A DNA stretch of 64,000 nt from contig NC_016131.3 in the NCBI RefSeq assembly GCF_000005505.3, positions 58,823,355-58,887,354 on the forward strand, written 5' to 3'. The position numbers were made by a program, and so were the translations under genes. Under the pieces are notes generated by a model. It searched no databases, was not told where the DNA came from, and saw only the letters and a list, made by a program, of their open reading frames with translations. Below are positions 1 through 10,547 of the stretch, piece by piece (the stretch's first letter is position 1; each line of letters begins with the position of its first letter). This DNA comes from Brachypodium distachyon. Taxonomy: Eukaryota > Streptophyta > Magnoliopsida > Poales > Poaceae.

Positions 1-345
1 ACCAGTTCACAGTTCACTACTAGCAATAGCCCAAAGTAGCAAGGAGTACTTAGCTGAAAAGAGAGAGCACCCGGGGACTGCCCCCGGCAACCTGTAAAAC
101 CCCAGTTCTTTGGCTAATAACAAACTCAGAAGCAGGACGTAGGGTTTTACACCTCAGGGTGGCCCGAACCTGGGTAAAAACGTGCATGCATGTGTCCTTA
201 GCTTGCATGTATTCTGGGTACATTAGTTTGCAGTTCGTGTACGCCATCGGCCATGCCGGCGATCGTCGGAGCCCCCGACGCCCCTGCCGAACCTAAAAGG
301 GGGTGTGCCCGCACGCCCCCGATGTCAGAGCCCCGTGCGACGACA
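1..345 (-). mobile_element. LTR fragment of a grass LTR retrotransposon
   Basis: Read on the minus strand this begins TGTCGTCGCACGG at 345 and continues leftward off the window. It is clearly related to the plus-strand sequence from 11675: both carry a TGTCGT start, a CCCCCTTTT-GGTTCGGCA block, GGTTCGGGCCACC or its close variant, GTAAAACCCTACGTCCTGCT and a GTTGCCG-GGG block, in the same order. The family is therefore represented twice, in opposite orientations, about 11 kb apart. Only this end is visible, so the element cannot be typed further. Confidence 0.7.
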
Positions 346-445
346 TTATATGTACATGCTAATAAATTTTCCTTGGTTAAATCTTACTGCATGCCTTCTA
401 GATCTTATACTCTAGTGCTGTTGCATATCCAAGCATGATATATGT

Positions 446-468
446 TGCCCTCCGTTCCATAATATAAG
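446..468 (+). mobile_element. Stowaway-like MITE, left part, split by CACTA insertion
   Basis: The text CCCTCCGTTCCATAATATAAG is the typical left terminus of a grass Stowaway (Tc1/mariner) MITE. It stops abruptly at 468, where the CACTA element starts. The continuation GCGTCTATGCATTTCGAGG appears at 3293, straight after the CACTA, which fits a single MITE interrupted by the insertion. The right terminus of the MITE is not recognisable. Confidence 0.6.
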
Positions 469-611
469 CATTGCTACACAACAGCCTACCAGTGGCGGTG
501 GAAAAACTAGATCAGTGGCTGGCATGCAGCCCGCCACTAAGCTTGCACCACGGGTGATGTACACCACCGGTGGTGGTGACACCAACGGCCACCGATGTCA
601 ACCCAACAACA

Positions 612-733
612 GTGGCTGTCGCATGCCACCGCCACTGGTGTTGTTTTGCCGCAACAAAAAAAGAAACATCGGTGGCTGTGGCATGCCACCGCCACCAGTT
701 TGGTTTTGCCAAAATAAAAAAAACATCGGGCCG
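612..733 (+). repeat. Two-copy tandem repeat, about 60 bp, CACTA subterminal region
   Basis: Two successive units start GTGGCTGTCGCATGCCACCG (612) and GTGGCTGTGGCATGCCACCG (672). Each is followed by an A-rich stretch and ACATCGG. This is typical iterated subterminal sequence of CACTA elements, presumed transposase-binding sites. Confidence 0.6.
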
Positions 734-2384
734 GCCCGCAGGCCTGCACCGAACCCAAGAAGCGGCGGCGCTCTCGTCGTCTCCACGGCGGCGGCGAGCT
801 CCTCCCATGGCGGCGGCCCTCAGTCTGCAGGAAAATGATTGATCTGAGAGTGAGAGGGGGAGAGAGAGGGAGATAGAAGGAGTGAGAGGGAGAGAGAGGG
901 AGTGAGCTCACCAGATCCGGCAAGCGGCATGGTCGAGGGACAGCATAAAGCAGACCCGCAGCGTGGTCGAGGGGGAAACTGGATCTCGTCGTGGCGGAGG
1001 AAACCGGGGATCCGACAGCCGCACCATGGACGCGATGAGGAGGGAGGAGGTCGGCGGCCGCTAGCGAGGAGGAGGGAGGAGGCCTAGCTCCTCAAGCGCC
1101 CGTCCTCGAAGGCGGCAACTCACGCAGGAGGCGCCGTATCCCATGGCGGCCTCCTCCATGGTGGCGAGGCTGGGGGAGCCCGTGTCCGGCGGAGGAGATA
1201 AGGAGGAGGGCGCGAGGAGGAGCCCATGTTCGGCGTGGATCCGCAGAGGGGGAGGAGGAGAACAGGAGAGATGGGGAGAGGATCAGGAGGGGAGGAGATC
1301 GGGAGGGAGGAGTCACGAGATGAGGAAGGGAGAGAGGAGATGGGTTCAGGTCCTTCTGGAGGGTGGAGATGTGGAGAGAGAGAAAGGAGCGAGAGAATCG
1401 GAGGGATATAAGAGGCGCCACGTCATGGATCCGGGCCGGTTTTCCTCCACCAATCACACGAGAGCACTCGGATCCGTGTTTTTTCAGATTCCAGACAACC
1501 ATTGGGCTCAAATACAGCACCAGTGGCGGGTGTCATCCCCAAAACAACCACTAGTGACTTATGCAATTTTATTTTTTTATTTTTCATATAATTTATAAAT
1601 ACTTTATGTGACTAAATTGGTTTAGAAGTGTGTAATAATGGTCTACTTTGTGTTAAATTGGATATGCAACATTTTGAGTATTATTACATGTACTTGCTTC
1701 ACAAAACACCCTATTTCTGCATTTATAAAATGGAACGAACATTCATTTTACTTATAAAGTTGTAAATTTCTTTGGAAACGTTGTTTGTCATGACAAGATA
1801 CACCTCTGTGCAAAATATGTATACAATATGATGAACGGTTACATAGAAATGGTCGTGACTTTGGTCATCTGACTTGAAACTCATTAACATTCATGCTTAA
1901 TAGTCCATTTTGAGAAGATGTTTTTTGAAATGTAGTCAAAATTCAAGTTTATTATTTTTCATTGCAACTAGTACACATAAAAGGATTCCATGCCAAAGAA
2001 TGGAATTTTTTGACATTTTCTTCATATTATTAGATTTTTCGCAAGATGGGATGAAAATTATCGACACATCTTTCCATAGAAGGCTGCTAAATATTTGAAC
2101 ATCCTATACGAATCTTACATCATTCTTACTTGGGTACCTTAAAATGGTTTTTTGAATTTTTTTAGGAACAAACTATCACACACTTGTAGTTCAAATTTGA
2201 ATTACTTTCGGGAAATCGCGAGAAATTCATTTAGATGGAGAAAAATAGCAATATAGATAGAAAATTCAAAACCTTTGGACAGTAGCAATTAAATATGTCA
2301 TAGTTGTGTGAACATTAGATAGTTGCCATTTCAAACCATAAAAAATTGACTTGTTTCACATAATACTTTATTTTTTGCATTGAA

Positions 2385-2840
2385 AAAAATGGAAAATCAT
2401 ATTTTATTGAAAAGACCATGTGATATTATTGTTCCAACGTGTAAATAAGTAGAAATGAGGACTTTAGCAAAAAGAATCCCATTGTTTGGATGTTTTTTGA
2501 ATTAGTTATGATTTTTGCAAGTTTCAGCGGTCTTCGAGGGGATCACCACTGGCGGGTCTGTAAGCCAAGACCAGCCACTGGTGACCCCACAGTAGTGGTG
2601 GGCTAAGAAACCAGCCACTGGTGAGCCACCAGCAGTGGCGGGTGTTTAGACACGACCCGCCACTGGTGACCCCCTACAGACAGCTGAAACTTGAAAATTC
2701 GTATATAATTCATAAAAAATCAAACAAAGGTGATTCTTTTTGCCGAGGTCTTAATTTTTATTGATTAACATGTTGGAATAAAAATATCATATGGTGTTTC
2801 TCAGAAAAATGATTTACAACCAAGATAATGATCATATATG
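2385..2840. repeat. Large imperfect palindrome inside the CACTA element
   Basis: The arm at about 2385-2575 is an imperfect inverted copy of about 2645-2840. Shared blocks in order include ATGTGATATT/ATATGATATT, TTCCAAC, GCAAAAAGAATC, TTTGATGTTTTTT-like, CAAGTTTCAGC and the CACTGGCGGGTC motif. A third, direct copy of the left arm lies at about 2928-3010 (AAAGAATCAT, GAATTAGTTATGAATTTTGC). A transcript through it could fold into a long hairpin. Confidence 0.6.
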
Positions 2841-3292
2841 AAATAAATAAATAAATTACTTTTTCTAACCAAAATAAATTATATTATTGCTCCATAATAT
2901 AAAGCATGAAAAGGGAAGAATTTAAAAAAAAGAATCATATTTTTCTCTTTTGTTGTGAATTAGTTATGAATTTTGCAATTTTAAGGGGTCTTTAAAAACG
3001 GCCACTGGAGGTGTCGGATCACGAGTGGCTGTTTTAATCTTAGAACAGCCACCGGTAACAAGTGGGGGAATCCCCACTGAACACCAGTGGCTTTGGACTT
3101 GCACCGCCACTAGTGGTGGAGCACTAGTGGCTGTGATTCAGTTTTCACCATCTCCACCGCCACTGGTGCTGGACCACCAGTGGCTGTTGCTGTCCACCGC
3201 CATTGGTGGAGCACCAGTGGCCGTGATTTTTTTGCCCCGCTCGAACAGCCACTGGAGGTCGTCCGCCAAAGCTACATTCTGACGTAGTGAAG

Positions 3293-4090
3293 GCGTCTAT
3301 GCATTTCGAGGTTCAACTTTCTTGTACATTAATTTGAACCTGTCAAAATTTGTGCAAGCTAGCAAACAGAACAAATTAACTTTCTCCGCACAAAAAAAAA
3401 ACAAAGATAAGAGAGAACAAAATTTGAACTGATTTGATTTGGTTCAGAAACATCGAAAATGGAATCCTGAGGCATCATAAGACATCCATATCAGGTGAGA
3501 AAATATCAGCTACAGGTAGATCGAGCTATGCTTGGGCTTTTTTCTCTTTAAGCATAACGGAGGAACTTTAATTTCTGTTTATTGTAGATTGATCATAGAT
3601 CATATCCTCCTTTTAGTCAGGTCTTTTTTTTTTGACAGCTTTTAGTCAGGTCTTTCTTACATCAAGTAAAGCGCCTAGCTAATCTCATATATACAGATCG
3701 AGCGTGATTGATATTGATCGCTGGAGTTTGGCCATATATATCGCATCTTCTACATTGTCGGCAAAAAGCAGCCCAAACACACATGCAATAGAGCATCGTT
3801 CAACAGTTGTATAACTACATGTCCTTGCTCTTCTCGTTTAATTTACCTTTATCTGAAAAGTTAGTACAAAATATGGTTCTTCACAACTACATTCACACAA
3901 CATCCATCTATTTTTTTCCTCAACTTTGTTTCACACATCAATAAACAAAATTTCATCTATGAGTAGTCACAGTTCTGAAATATAACAATGTTATTTCCAT
4001 CTCTGGCAATCATCTGTTTTGTTGTCTTGTTCTTATGCTTGTGCACACATGTCAAAGTTTCAACTTAATTGAAATTTGAAGATATATATA
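3293..4090. other. AT-rich intergenic stretch without a gene
   Basis: Apart from the possible remainder of the split Stowaway element at its left edge, I see no coding pattern, RNA gene or transposon terminus here. Confidence 0.5.
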
Positions 4091-4214
4091 CTCCCTCCGT
4101 CCAAGAAATGATGTCTCGACTTTGACTAAATTTAAATGCATCTATACACTAAGTCATATCTAGATACATCTAAATTTTGACAAACTTGAGACATCTTTTG
4201 TTGGACGGAGGGAG
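4091..4214. mobile_element. Stowaway MITE, 124 bp
   Basis: Perfect 12-bp terminal inverted repeats CTCCCTCCGTCC / GGACGGAGGGAG are flanked by TA on both sides (4089-4090 and 4215-4216), the target duplication of Tc1/mariner elements. The length and palindromic interior (ATCTAGATACATCTAAATTT) fit the grass Stowaway family. It lies upstream of the DDRGK1 gene. Confidence 0.9.
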
Positions 4215-4289
4215 TACTCCATATGATATGGTAGATACATGATACATGTCGAGTGAGTGTTGATGTACAATTCTCATTCATAATACTAA

Positions 4290-4608
4290 CAGCTCGTTTG
4301 GCAACCAAGAATTCATTTCATTTGATCAAAATGAAATGAAATGCAATTTTTGATAGGATTTCATTTAGTTGAATTTGAATTCCGTGTTGAAAAATCATGT
4401 TTGTCTGTCACATGGAATTGAAGAGTGAGAGACAATTGTAGAGAAATGATGGCTTTTAGAGAGGAATTGAGGCTAGTTATAGTGTGATTCCATGGAATTT
4501 GAGATTGAATTCCTGTCGCTAATTCCGTGCCAACCAAATAAGTTGTTTTTTGAAATTCAAAATGAATTCTACAATTCTATTCCCAAACGATGGGTGCCAA
4601 ACGAGCTG
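4290..4608. mobile_element. Tourist/Harbinger-like MITE, 319 bp, TAA target duplication
   Basis: The ends CAGCTCGTTTGGCA and TGCCAAACGAGCTG form a perfect 14-bp inverted repeat. Both flanks carry TAA (4287-4289 and 4609-4611), as expected of PIF/Harbinger-class MITEs. The interior is AT-rich with repeated AATTCATTTCATTT-like words and has no coding potential. It ends about 330 bp before the DDRGK1 start codon and so may contribute promoter sequence. Confidence 0.85.
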
Positions 4609-4936
4609 TAAGTGTCTTAGATCTAGTATTCCGTACAAAGTTACTACAAAGTTGTAACACTTGTTACGAATGGGAAGGAGTAAGAGTTGGGTTAGAAAAG
4701 AAAAGGAGTACTAGGAGTTGCTTCTGCATCGCATGCGGACGGCTTGGATGAAGCCACGAAGGTCAAACCGGTGGATGCTCTCAATCTGGGCCGTCCATCC
4801 CAGCATCTGAAATATTACTGTGGAGAGAAGGATTTGGGGGCATAGTCGTCGTCTCTTCCGTCCCCAATTCGATCCATCGACCCGTAGAACGAGAGAGAAA
4901 TCGAGGGTTTGGAGAGGGAGATCGGAGGCTGCGGAG

Positions 4937-7900
4937 ATGGACGGCGCCGGCGGGATCGTCGCCGCCGTCGTGTGCGCGCTCTTGGTATTCGCCATCTTCC
5001 CCCTCCTCCTCTGGCGCCGCCGCTCCGATGCTGCCGCCGCCGGCGGCGGCGGCAACCACCGCCTCCCGCCCCAGCCACTCCAGGTATCATCCTGCTCTGC
5101 TAGGCTCTTAATCTCTCTCCACTGCTTATAGCTAGCTAAACTTCGACTTGATAATCTCGTGCGCTCCAGGATGAAGGGGTGGTGCGTGGCGGCGCTGCGG
5201 CGCGGCGAATGCGGAGGAGGCCGGCTGCGGCGAGTTCTTCGTCGGCAGCATCCACTAGCCGTGATGGTAGTGGAACAGCGGAAAGCCCTTGCCTTTTCCT
5301 TCGATGGTGTCCTGTTTGGGTTAACCCTAGCTATTGTTGGCGCTGATGGTTCTCGGTTGTGCAGTTGCAGAGGACGAGGCCGAGAGTGACGAGGAGGATG
5401 GCCAGGAGGGTAACAATGCCCCCAAGGGCTCAAGGAAGAAGGAGAAGAAAAGGCAAGAGCGAGAAGCACAGCGTCAGGTTGGTTTAAGAATTAGGCTACG
5501 ATACCGTGTTTGTCGTTGTTGATTATGCTAGCACTTGTAATTTAAAACTGCGGACTTTGCATTGTTGCAGGAGGTTGGTGTTCAGTTAAATCCTAAAACT
5601 GCAGTTCTAGCTGCATGCGCATATATGAATTGTGCATCTACAATCTCAGCATATCACGCTATGCTTTCAGCCCCCAGCATAGCTAATTAGCATTATCTCT
5701 ATCATCTTAGATTAAGTTCTTGGTATAAGATGACTGACTGCTTAAATCAGCAGTATTAAGGGTATGTGGTCTTGTTTTCTTAAAACATTGGTTACTGCTA
5801 GTTTGGCTGTTCATCTCAGGACAGACTATGGTATGGAAGTATGTTTTTTTTTTGCCTCTTGTTTGCTTGCATGGTTACACCAGTATCTCTTAATGGACAA
5901 CATTTTCACAAGAAATAAATTGTCTGCTCGCAAGGCTGATGAAGCTGCACGGGATTCAAGGAGAACTAAACAAGATCGTTATGCGGAAATGAGAAGGAAG
6001 AAGGATGAGGAACGGGAGGCACAAGAGAGATTATTGGTTAGAAATTATTAAAATGCTGATTATTCTCTTTGGGTTATATATTGAAACCCCATGCTAAGTT
6101 GCTTATTAATTGCTTCAGGAAGAAGAAGCTTTGGCAAGGAAAGCCAAGGAAGAGGAGGCTGCTGCTAGGGAATTTGAGAAATGGAAAGGGGACTTTTCAG
6201 TTGATGCTGAAGGGACAACTGAGAGCGAAACACAAGATGGTGGCCAAGGTTTGCTCCACAATTTTGTGGAATATATCAAGGTACATTGTTCTTTTCTTGG
6301 ATGCAATTACTTTCTAGCATACATAAATGATTCATTTCACAAAATCAACAGTCTTTGTGTTTGATATGAATGTAATATGAACTGAACTTAATGTGTGTGC
6401 CTGTTTTCTTTGTTAAAACTGACACTGAAACAACTTATATCTCCCTTATTCACGATACGATAGTATCTAAATAATTGTCAACCTTAATTCCCTTTGAAGG
6501 ATGTGGTATAACATTATCAATGTCTTAAGTATATTGCATTGGTGGCTGGTGAGATATGCTTGTCGTGGTAAATTGATAATCTCTCTGTAACTTTTCATAA
6601 CCTTCCAGAAGCAGAAGTGTGTTCCGCTAGAGGACCTTGCTGGAGAATTTGGCATGCGAACCCAGGTAATTGAAGAGCCATTTACATTAGAGTGCTAGAT
6701 GTATTGACGGGTTTATTAACATTGGACGTGCTGCTAGAACACTAAGATCTTATCTTGTTCACTTTAAACTAAAATAATGATAAAACTCATTAGATGATTG
6801 CTGATAGTTCATGATCGACACCCTTGTTTGCTACTACCTCGCTTTGGAACCTCATCACTCGAAAAGCTAGAAACATGTTTGTGAGTTGTATCGTGTTTGT
6901 GTTATTTATAAAATTCGCCTTCCTTGGATTTCTATACTTTGTTAAATGCATATTTATAGTAATACTTGTGACTAGAACATGCCATCCAATGTCCGAACAG
7001 TAATTATGATGTGTGTAAGGTTTAGAAATTCGATGCCTCATATGAGGCAAACTGAAGTCTAAAACAGTGGCTTGGCTATTTTTCTCTTTCATGAGGCACA
7101 GTTGGGACGTAGAGTAGCAAATTTTGTGAGGTTTCGTCTTGAAAGACACACTATGGAGGCATTTAGTTTTGTTTCCACTTACGAAAATCTTTTCTATATA
7201 TCCACAAACATATGGTTATCACAGATTTCAAACTGTGGATTGGTAATTCCTTGAAAACATCAAATCCCAAATATCTTATCCTTATCCGAATACATTAGAT
7301 TGACATACTTTATGTACCAAATTCTCCACTATGCTGTTCCTAGAGTTGTGAGCATTCATTATCATGAATTTCTCATGATAAATGACTGGTATTCAGAGCA
7401 TACGAGTAAAAATAATTATGTGACCGTTTGCTTCTTTTGATGTGGGAAATGTTTATCCTCCATCTAGTGTTATTTTTCTGATATTGTACTATAGCACCAG
7501 GAAAATCTTCTTTTCAGTTTTTACGGGTGTTCGTTCCTGTTTGCTTAGATTCTGATTATTATTATTTTGTGTTCTGCAGGACTGCATTAACCGAATTATT
7601 ACACTTGAAGGCATGGGTATGTGACTCTTCTACGACTTACTTTGTCTTATTCCAACCTCTAATAATGGTCCAGCCTTGTAGTCCTATTTTATCTGGATAT
7701 CTGCTGGATATGTATATGTTACACTGGTTAAACTTCAACATGGAATATATAGCACCCCAGCAACACTCAGTTGTACTGATCGGTCTGTGTTTGTTTCGGC
7801 AGATCGACTATCCGGCGTGATGGATGATCGTGGGAAGTTCATATACATATCAATCGAGGAGATGCAGGCCGTTGCAGACTACATCAGGAAACACGGGAGG

Positions 7901-8038
7901 GTCAGCATATCTCACTTGGCAAACAACTCGAACCAATTCATCGATCTGGAGCCAAAGCCCCTGTACGATGACGACGTCGAGAAGGAGGGGGGCCACCAGG
8001 ACGAAACCACTGCAGCAGGCACGGTCACAGAGCCCTGA
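4937..8038 (+). CDS. DDRGK1: DDRGK domain-containing protein 1 (UFMylation adaptor UFBP1)
   Basis: Eight coding exons join in phase: 4937-5083, 5170-5266, 5365-5477, 5935-6036, 6119-6280, 6609-6665, 7580-7616, 7803-8038. They encode about 316 residues, close to plant homologues. Residues about 7-25 are one hydrophobic segment ([19 protein letters not shown]), an ER-membrane anchor followed by WRRR. Residues about 90-190 are a highly charged, helical Glu/Lys/Arg region ([14 protein letters not shown]). The C-terminal winged-helix part contains the name-giving motif [10 protein letters not shown] at about 245-254. In animals and plants this protein recruits the UFM1 ligase UFL1 to the ER and supports ER stress tolerance and ER-phagy; that role is from family knowledge. 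The exon 3 acceptor could be 5364 or 5370. The start is the first ATG before the membrane anchor. No disruption was seen. Confidence 0.93.
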
Positions 8039-8039
8039 T

Positions 8040-8489
8040 GAGAAACTTAACCTTCTACTTTCTGTGCGACATTCTTAGCTGTATCACAGTTTTATGCTAA
8101 CCTTGGGAGGGCCTGTACTTGACAAAGTAGTGCTGATTTGGAGATTCAGTGCTGATGCTCACATGGTAAATACCACGAAAGGTTCGAACTTTGAAGAATG
8201 TACTATGTGTGAGTGTGTGTATGGCCCAGTTTTTGCAGCCTTGGACGAACTTGTAGCAATGTTGAAAGCCTGATTGAGATGTACTACTATCGATCAGAGG
8301 CGCTCGGCCTTGCTGTTGTCCTGCAATTTAAATGGACCGAGTGAGTTAGTGGGCTTTAGAGAATTAGCAGGCCTGCAGAGACAGCGAATTAGGTAAGCCA
8401 TGGAGTTAGGCCTGCCTGAAAGGCTGAAAATGTAGGAGATTGATAGCTGAGCTATGTATGGACCTCGTGAAAAAAAGGGGGAAAATGTA
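8040..8489. other. 3' UTR and flank of DDRGK1
   Basis: Sequence after the DDRGK1 stop. The first 200-300 bases probably form the 3' UTR. No other gene is visible before the MITE. Confidence 0.4.
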
Positions 8490-8622
8490 CTCCCTTCTCA
8501 TATTAATAAGTGACTTTTTATTACATACATCTAGGTGTTTTTTAGCTATAGATAGGTGTTTTTTACTATAGATACATCCATATTTGGACAGATTTGAGTC
8601 ACTTAATATGAGACGGAGGGAG
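8490..8622. mobile_element. Stowaway-like MITE, 133 bp
   Basis: The ends CTCCCTTCTCATATTAATAAGTGAC and the inverted GTCACTTAATATGAGACGGAGGGAG match each other and the grass Stowaway consensus. TA precedes the left end; the right flank is TG, so the duplication has decayed. Confidence 0.8.
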
Positions 8623-9178
8623 TGGCTCATAGATTCAGACGAGTACGAAACTAAATGTACCTTTGTTGTTTAACAGAACAGTTGGGCCTCTGATTTGTAA
8701 GATTAATTCTAAGACCTCTCTGATTCAAATAAGTTTCCAAAAGGTTCGAGTGCATGGAAGATTGAGTATATTTGCATGTGACTACTCATGCCCGAATCGG
8801 ACAAACATGTGGATTTTAATATGCTCGATGATTATTAGCAGACAAAGCAAGTTGTCGAAGTCAAAAAGGCCTTGTACGTACCCTGGCCTGTAGAATAGCA
8901 CTGCAGGCTTGGAGGACGATTGCATGCCTGCATATGCATTGTCGGCTCAAAATTAAGAGCCACTCCAATACTTATGTGAAATCAGCTAAATCCATCAGCA
9001 CTACAAATTGACAGTCGGTAGTATTTGCTGCAGGTGAAAATACAAGGCACGGCATCACATTATTTTTGAGAATAATACAATCTGTGTCGATCTGCTAGCT
9101 GCATAACAGCCAGGCCAGCAATTTGCCATATACTCCTGCATTGCCCATGGAAGCATATATACTGATGATGAAACATTG
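8623..9178. other. Intergenic, no recognised feature
   Basis: Both strands show only short open frames without family resemblance. The left part is the downstream side of DDRGK1 and the right part is the 3' side of the minus-strand gene at 9179-9510. Confidence 0.4.
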
Positions 9179-9510
9179 TTATACTAGATTGATTTGCAGG
9201 GGAGGGGAGGAGGAAGCAGTGTCTTGGAGAGGGTCTTCTTCGTCTTCGTCTTCTTCTTCTTCTTGTTCGTTGTTGGTGTTGACGACCTTGGTCGTCCTGC
9301 TGGCGATGGACACCGTGGAGCTAGAGCCAGCGCCGTGCAGCTCAATCTTCTCCCTCGTCGCCTGCTCCGGCACCGGCGCCGCTGCTTGGTCGTCGTCGTC
9401 GTCCAAGCAGGCCGTCCAGCCGCTGTCTTCCTGATCGGAACCGCAGCCCTTGACGACGTCTCCGTACAAGAGGAAGTAATCCTAGATGAGCTGCTGATAG
9501 ATTCCTCCAT
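9179..9510 (-). pseudogene. Small acidic SGWT-motif protein (VUP/SOFL-like), frameshifted near the start
   Basis: The ATG at 9510-9508 opens with MEESISSSS. The rest of the likely protein continues in another frame from about 9481: DYFLLYGDVVKGCG, then SDQEDSGWTACLDDDDDQ, a GSSSTVSIAS patch, an acidic EEEEDEDEEDP run and PLQDTASSSPP near the stop at 9179-9181. One missing base around 9482 would explain the switch. SGWT in a Ser/Glu context, a serine patch and a DTASS tail resemble small plant proteins of the vascular-related unknown protein (VUP) or SOB-five-like (SOFL) groups, which affect growth and hormone responses; this is from memory and weak. A TATA-like run lies upstream at 9534-9546. 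It is either a recent pseudogene, a sequencing error, or a gene starting elsewhere. Confidence 0.45.
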
Positions 9511-9533
9511 GAACCAATGCTGAAGCACTTGAG

Positions 9534-9546
9534 CTATATATATAGG
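9534..9546 (-). promoter_or_regulatory. TATA-like element upstream of the SGWT-motif gene
   Basis: Minus-strand CCTATATATATAG lies about 25 bases before the ATG at 9510. This is close for a TATA box serving that ATG, so transcription may instead use TTATATAA at about 9631. Confidence 0.35.
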
Positions 9547-10068
9547 TTGTGTTTATGCAATTAAGCAGCATTCTTGTGTTGGAATGGAATGGAGCTAGCT
9601 AGAGCGGTTGGTGTTAACGCTGTGTTGTGTTATATAATGGTACTGGAGAGATAGAGATAGATAATAGATTCATGGCCGGAGATGTGTGCGTGCAGGCAAG
9701 ATTACTGTAGCCGGGGTGTCGTTGACTTTAAGAGAGAGATCAGCATTTACAAGTACAGTAGAAGAGGCTATAGCTAGCTAGGGTTAGGCGCCGCTGCATA
9801 CATTCATACTTCAATGATCGATGCACATGTACACGCGCGTCATGCATCAAAGAGATAATTGCTTATGGAAACCGTTGAAACGCATGGAAACATGAAAAAT
9901 GGCGCTGAAGACTGTAATGGACGAAGCGAATCACTCGATGGCACGCTGGCGCATGAAGTGCTCTATCTGGTTGAAAATGCATACAAGCCAAATGGGGGTG
10001 TTTAAAGATGTTGTCTGGGGATTGTTGGTTTGCTAGCGGGCCCCACAAGTAAGCACTTAACCTTTGAT
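9547..10068. other. Intergenic, likely shared upstream region
   Basis: The segment lies between the divergent minus-strand SGWT gene and the plus-strand GRF gene. It contains AG-rich words (GAGAGATAGAGATAGATA at 9646) and GCTAGCTAG words but no gene. A long minus-strand open frame reaching to 10414 is a by-product of the repeat at 10069-10204. Confidence 0.4.
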
Positions 10069-10204
10069 GTGGGTCCCACCTGTCAGTACTGGACCGTTTG
10101 ACATGGGTCCCACCTGTCGGTACTGGACCGTTTGACATGGGTCCCACCTGTCGGTACCGGACCGTTTGACGTGGGTCCCACCTGTCAGTAATTGACCTTT
10201 TTTT
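10069..10204 (+). repeat. Four-unit 34-bp tandem repeat
   Basis: Four consecutive units of the form RTGGGTCCCACCTGTC, RGTACTGGACCGTTTGAC. The units differ by a few substitutions and the last is degenerate at its end. TGGGTCCCACCTGTCAGT is a word common in grass promoters. The array lies about 350 bp upstream of the GRF zinc-finger start. Confidence 0.85.
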
Positions 10205-10547
10205 TGTAGGGGCTGACCTGTAAGGTTGTTGACCGTTATTTGTGGTCCCACTGTAGGTAAATAAGAGGCCGACCGACCAGTCATGCCCTCCGTTCCCCAA
10301 CTCCACGCCCTCTGCTTCCTCTGTCGAGACTAGCGCCACTGCGCGCCGCCACGTCTCCATTCCCGCCGCTGCACGCTCCCCGCCTGGACCTTGCCCGTGC
10401 CACCTTGTCTCCATTGGCTAGGTCATCTTCCCCAGCCTGCAGCCTGCCCGCGCGCGCGCCAAATTAGGTAGTTGCCATGACCGGCACTACCCCGTCGTGG
10501 CCGCCGTCATCACTAGGTCGATTGAGCACCAAATCCGTGGGAAGAAG

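Larger units (their letters stand above)
469..3289. mobile_element. Non-autonomous CACTA-superfamily (CMC) transposon
   Basis: The right end reads (reverse complement) CACTACGTCAGAATGTAGC, a canonical CACTA terminus. The left end CATTGCTACACAACAG is degenerate. Both sides carry the trinucleotide AAG (466-468 and 3290-3292), the 3-bp target duplication expected of CACTA elements. Multiple subterminal motifs of the CCACTGGTGGC type in both orientations lie at 485-720, 1518-1555, 2535-2690 and 3000-3260. No transposase is encoded. The interior has a GC-rich block (740-1440), a purine-rich GAGAGGGAG tract (843-905) and AT-rich DNA. ORFs inside look like chance products of the GC-rich block. The element must be mobilised in trans, if at all. 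Confidence 0.7.

Noticed and set aside
4711..5469. Minus-strand frame of about 250 codons
   Set aside because: It overlaps DDRGK1 exons 1-3 in antisense, is Arg/Ser/Pro-rich and has no family signature.
9863..10414. Minus-strand frame of 183 codons
   Set aside because: Its middle is only the translation of the 34-bp tandem repeat (TDRWDP-type repeats). No start context or homology is recognised.
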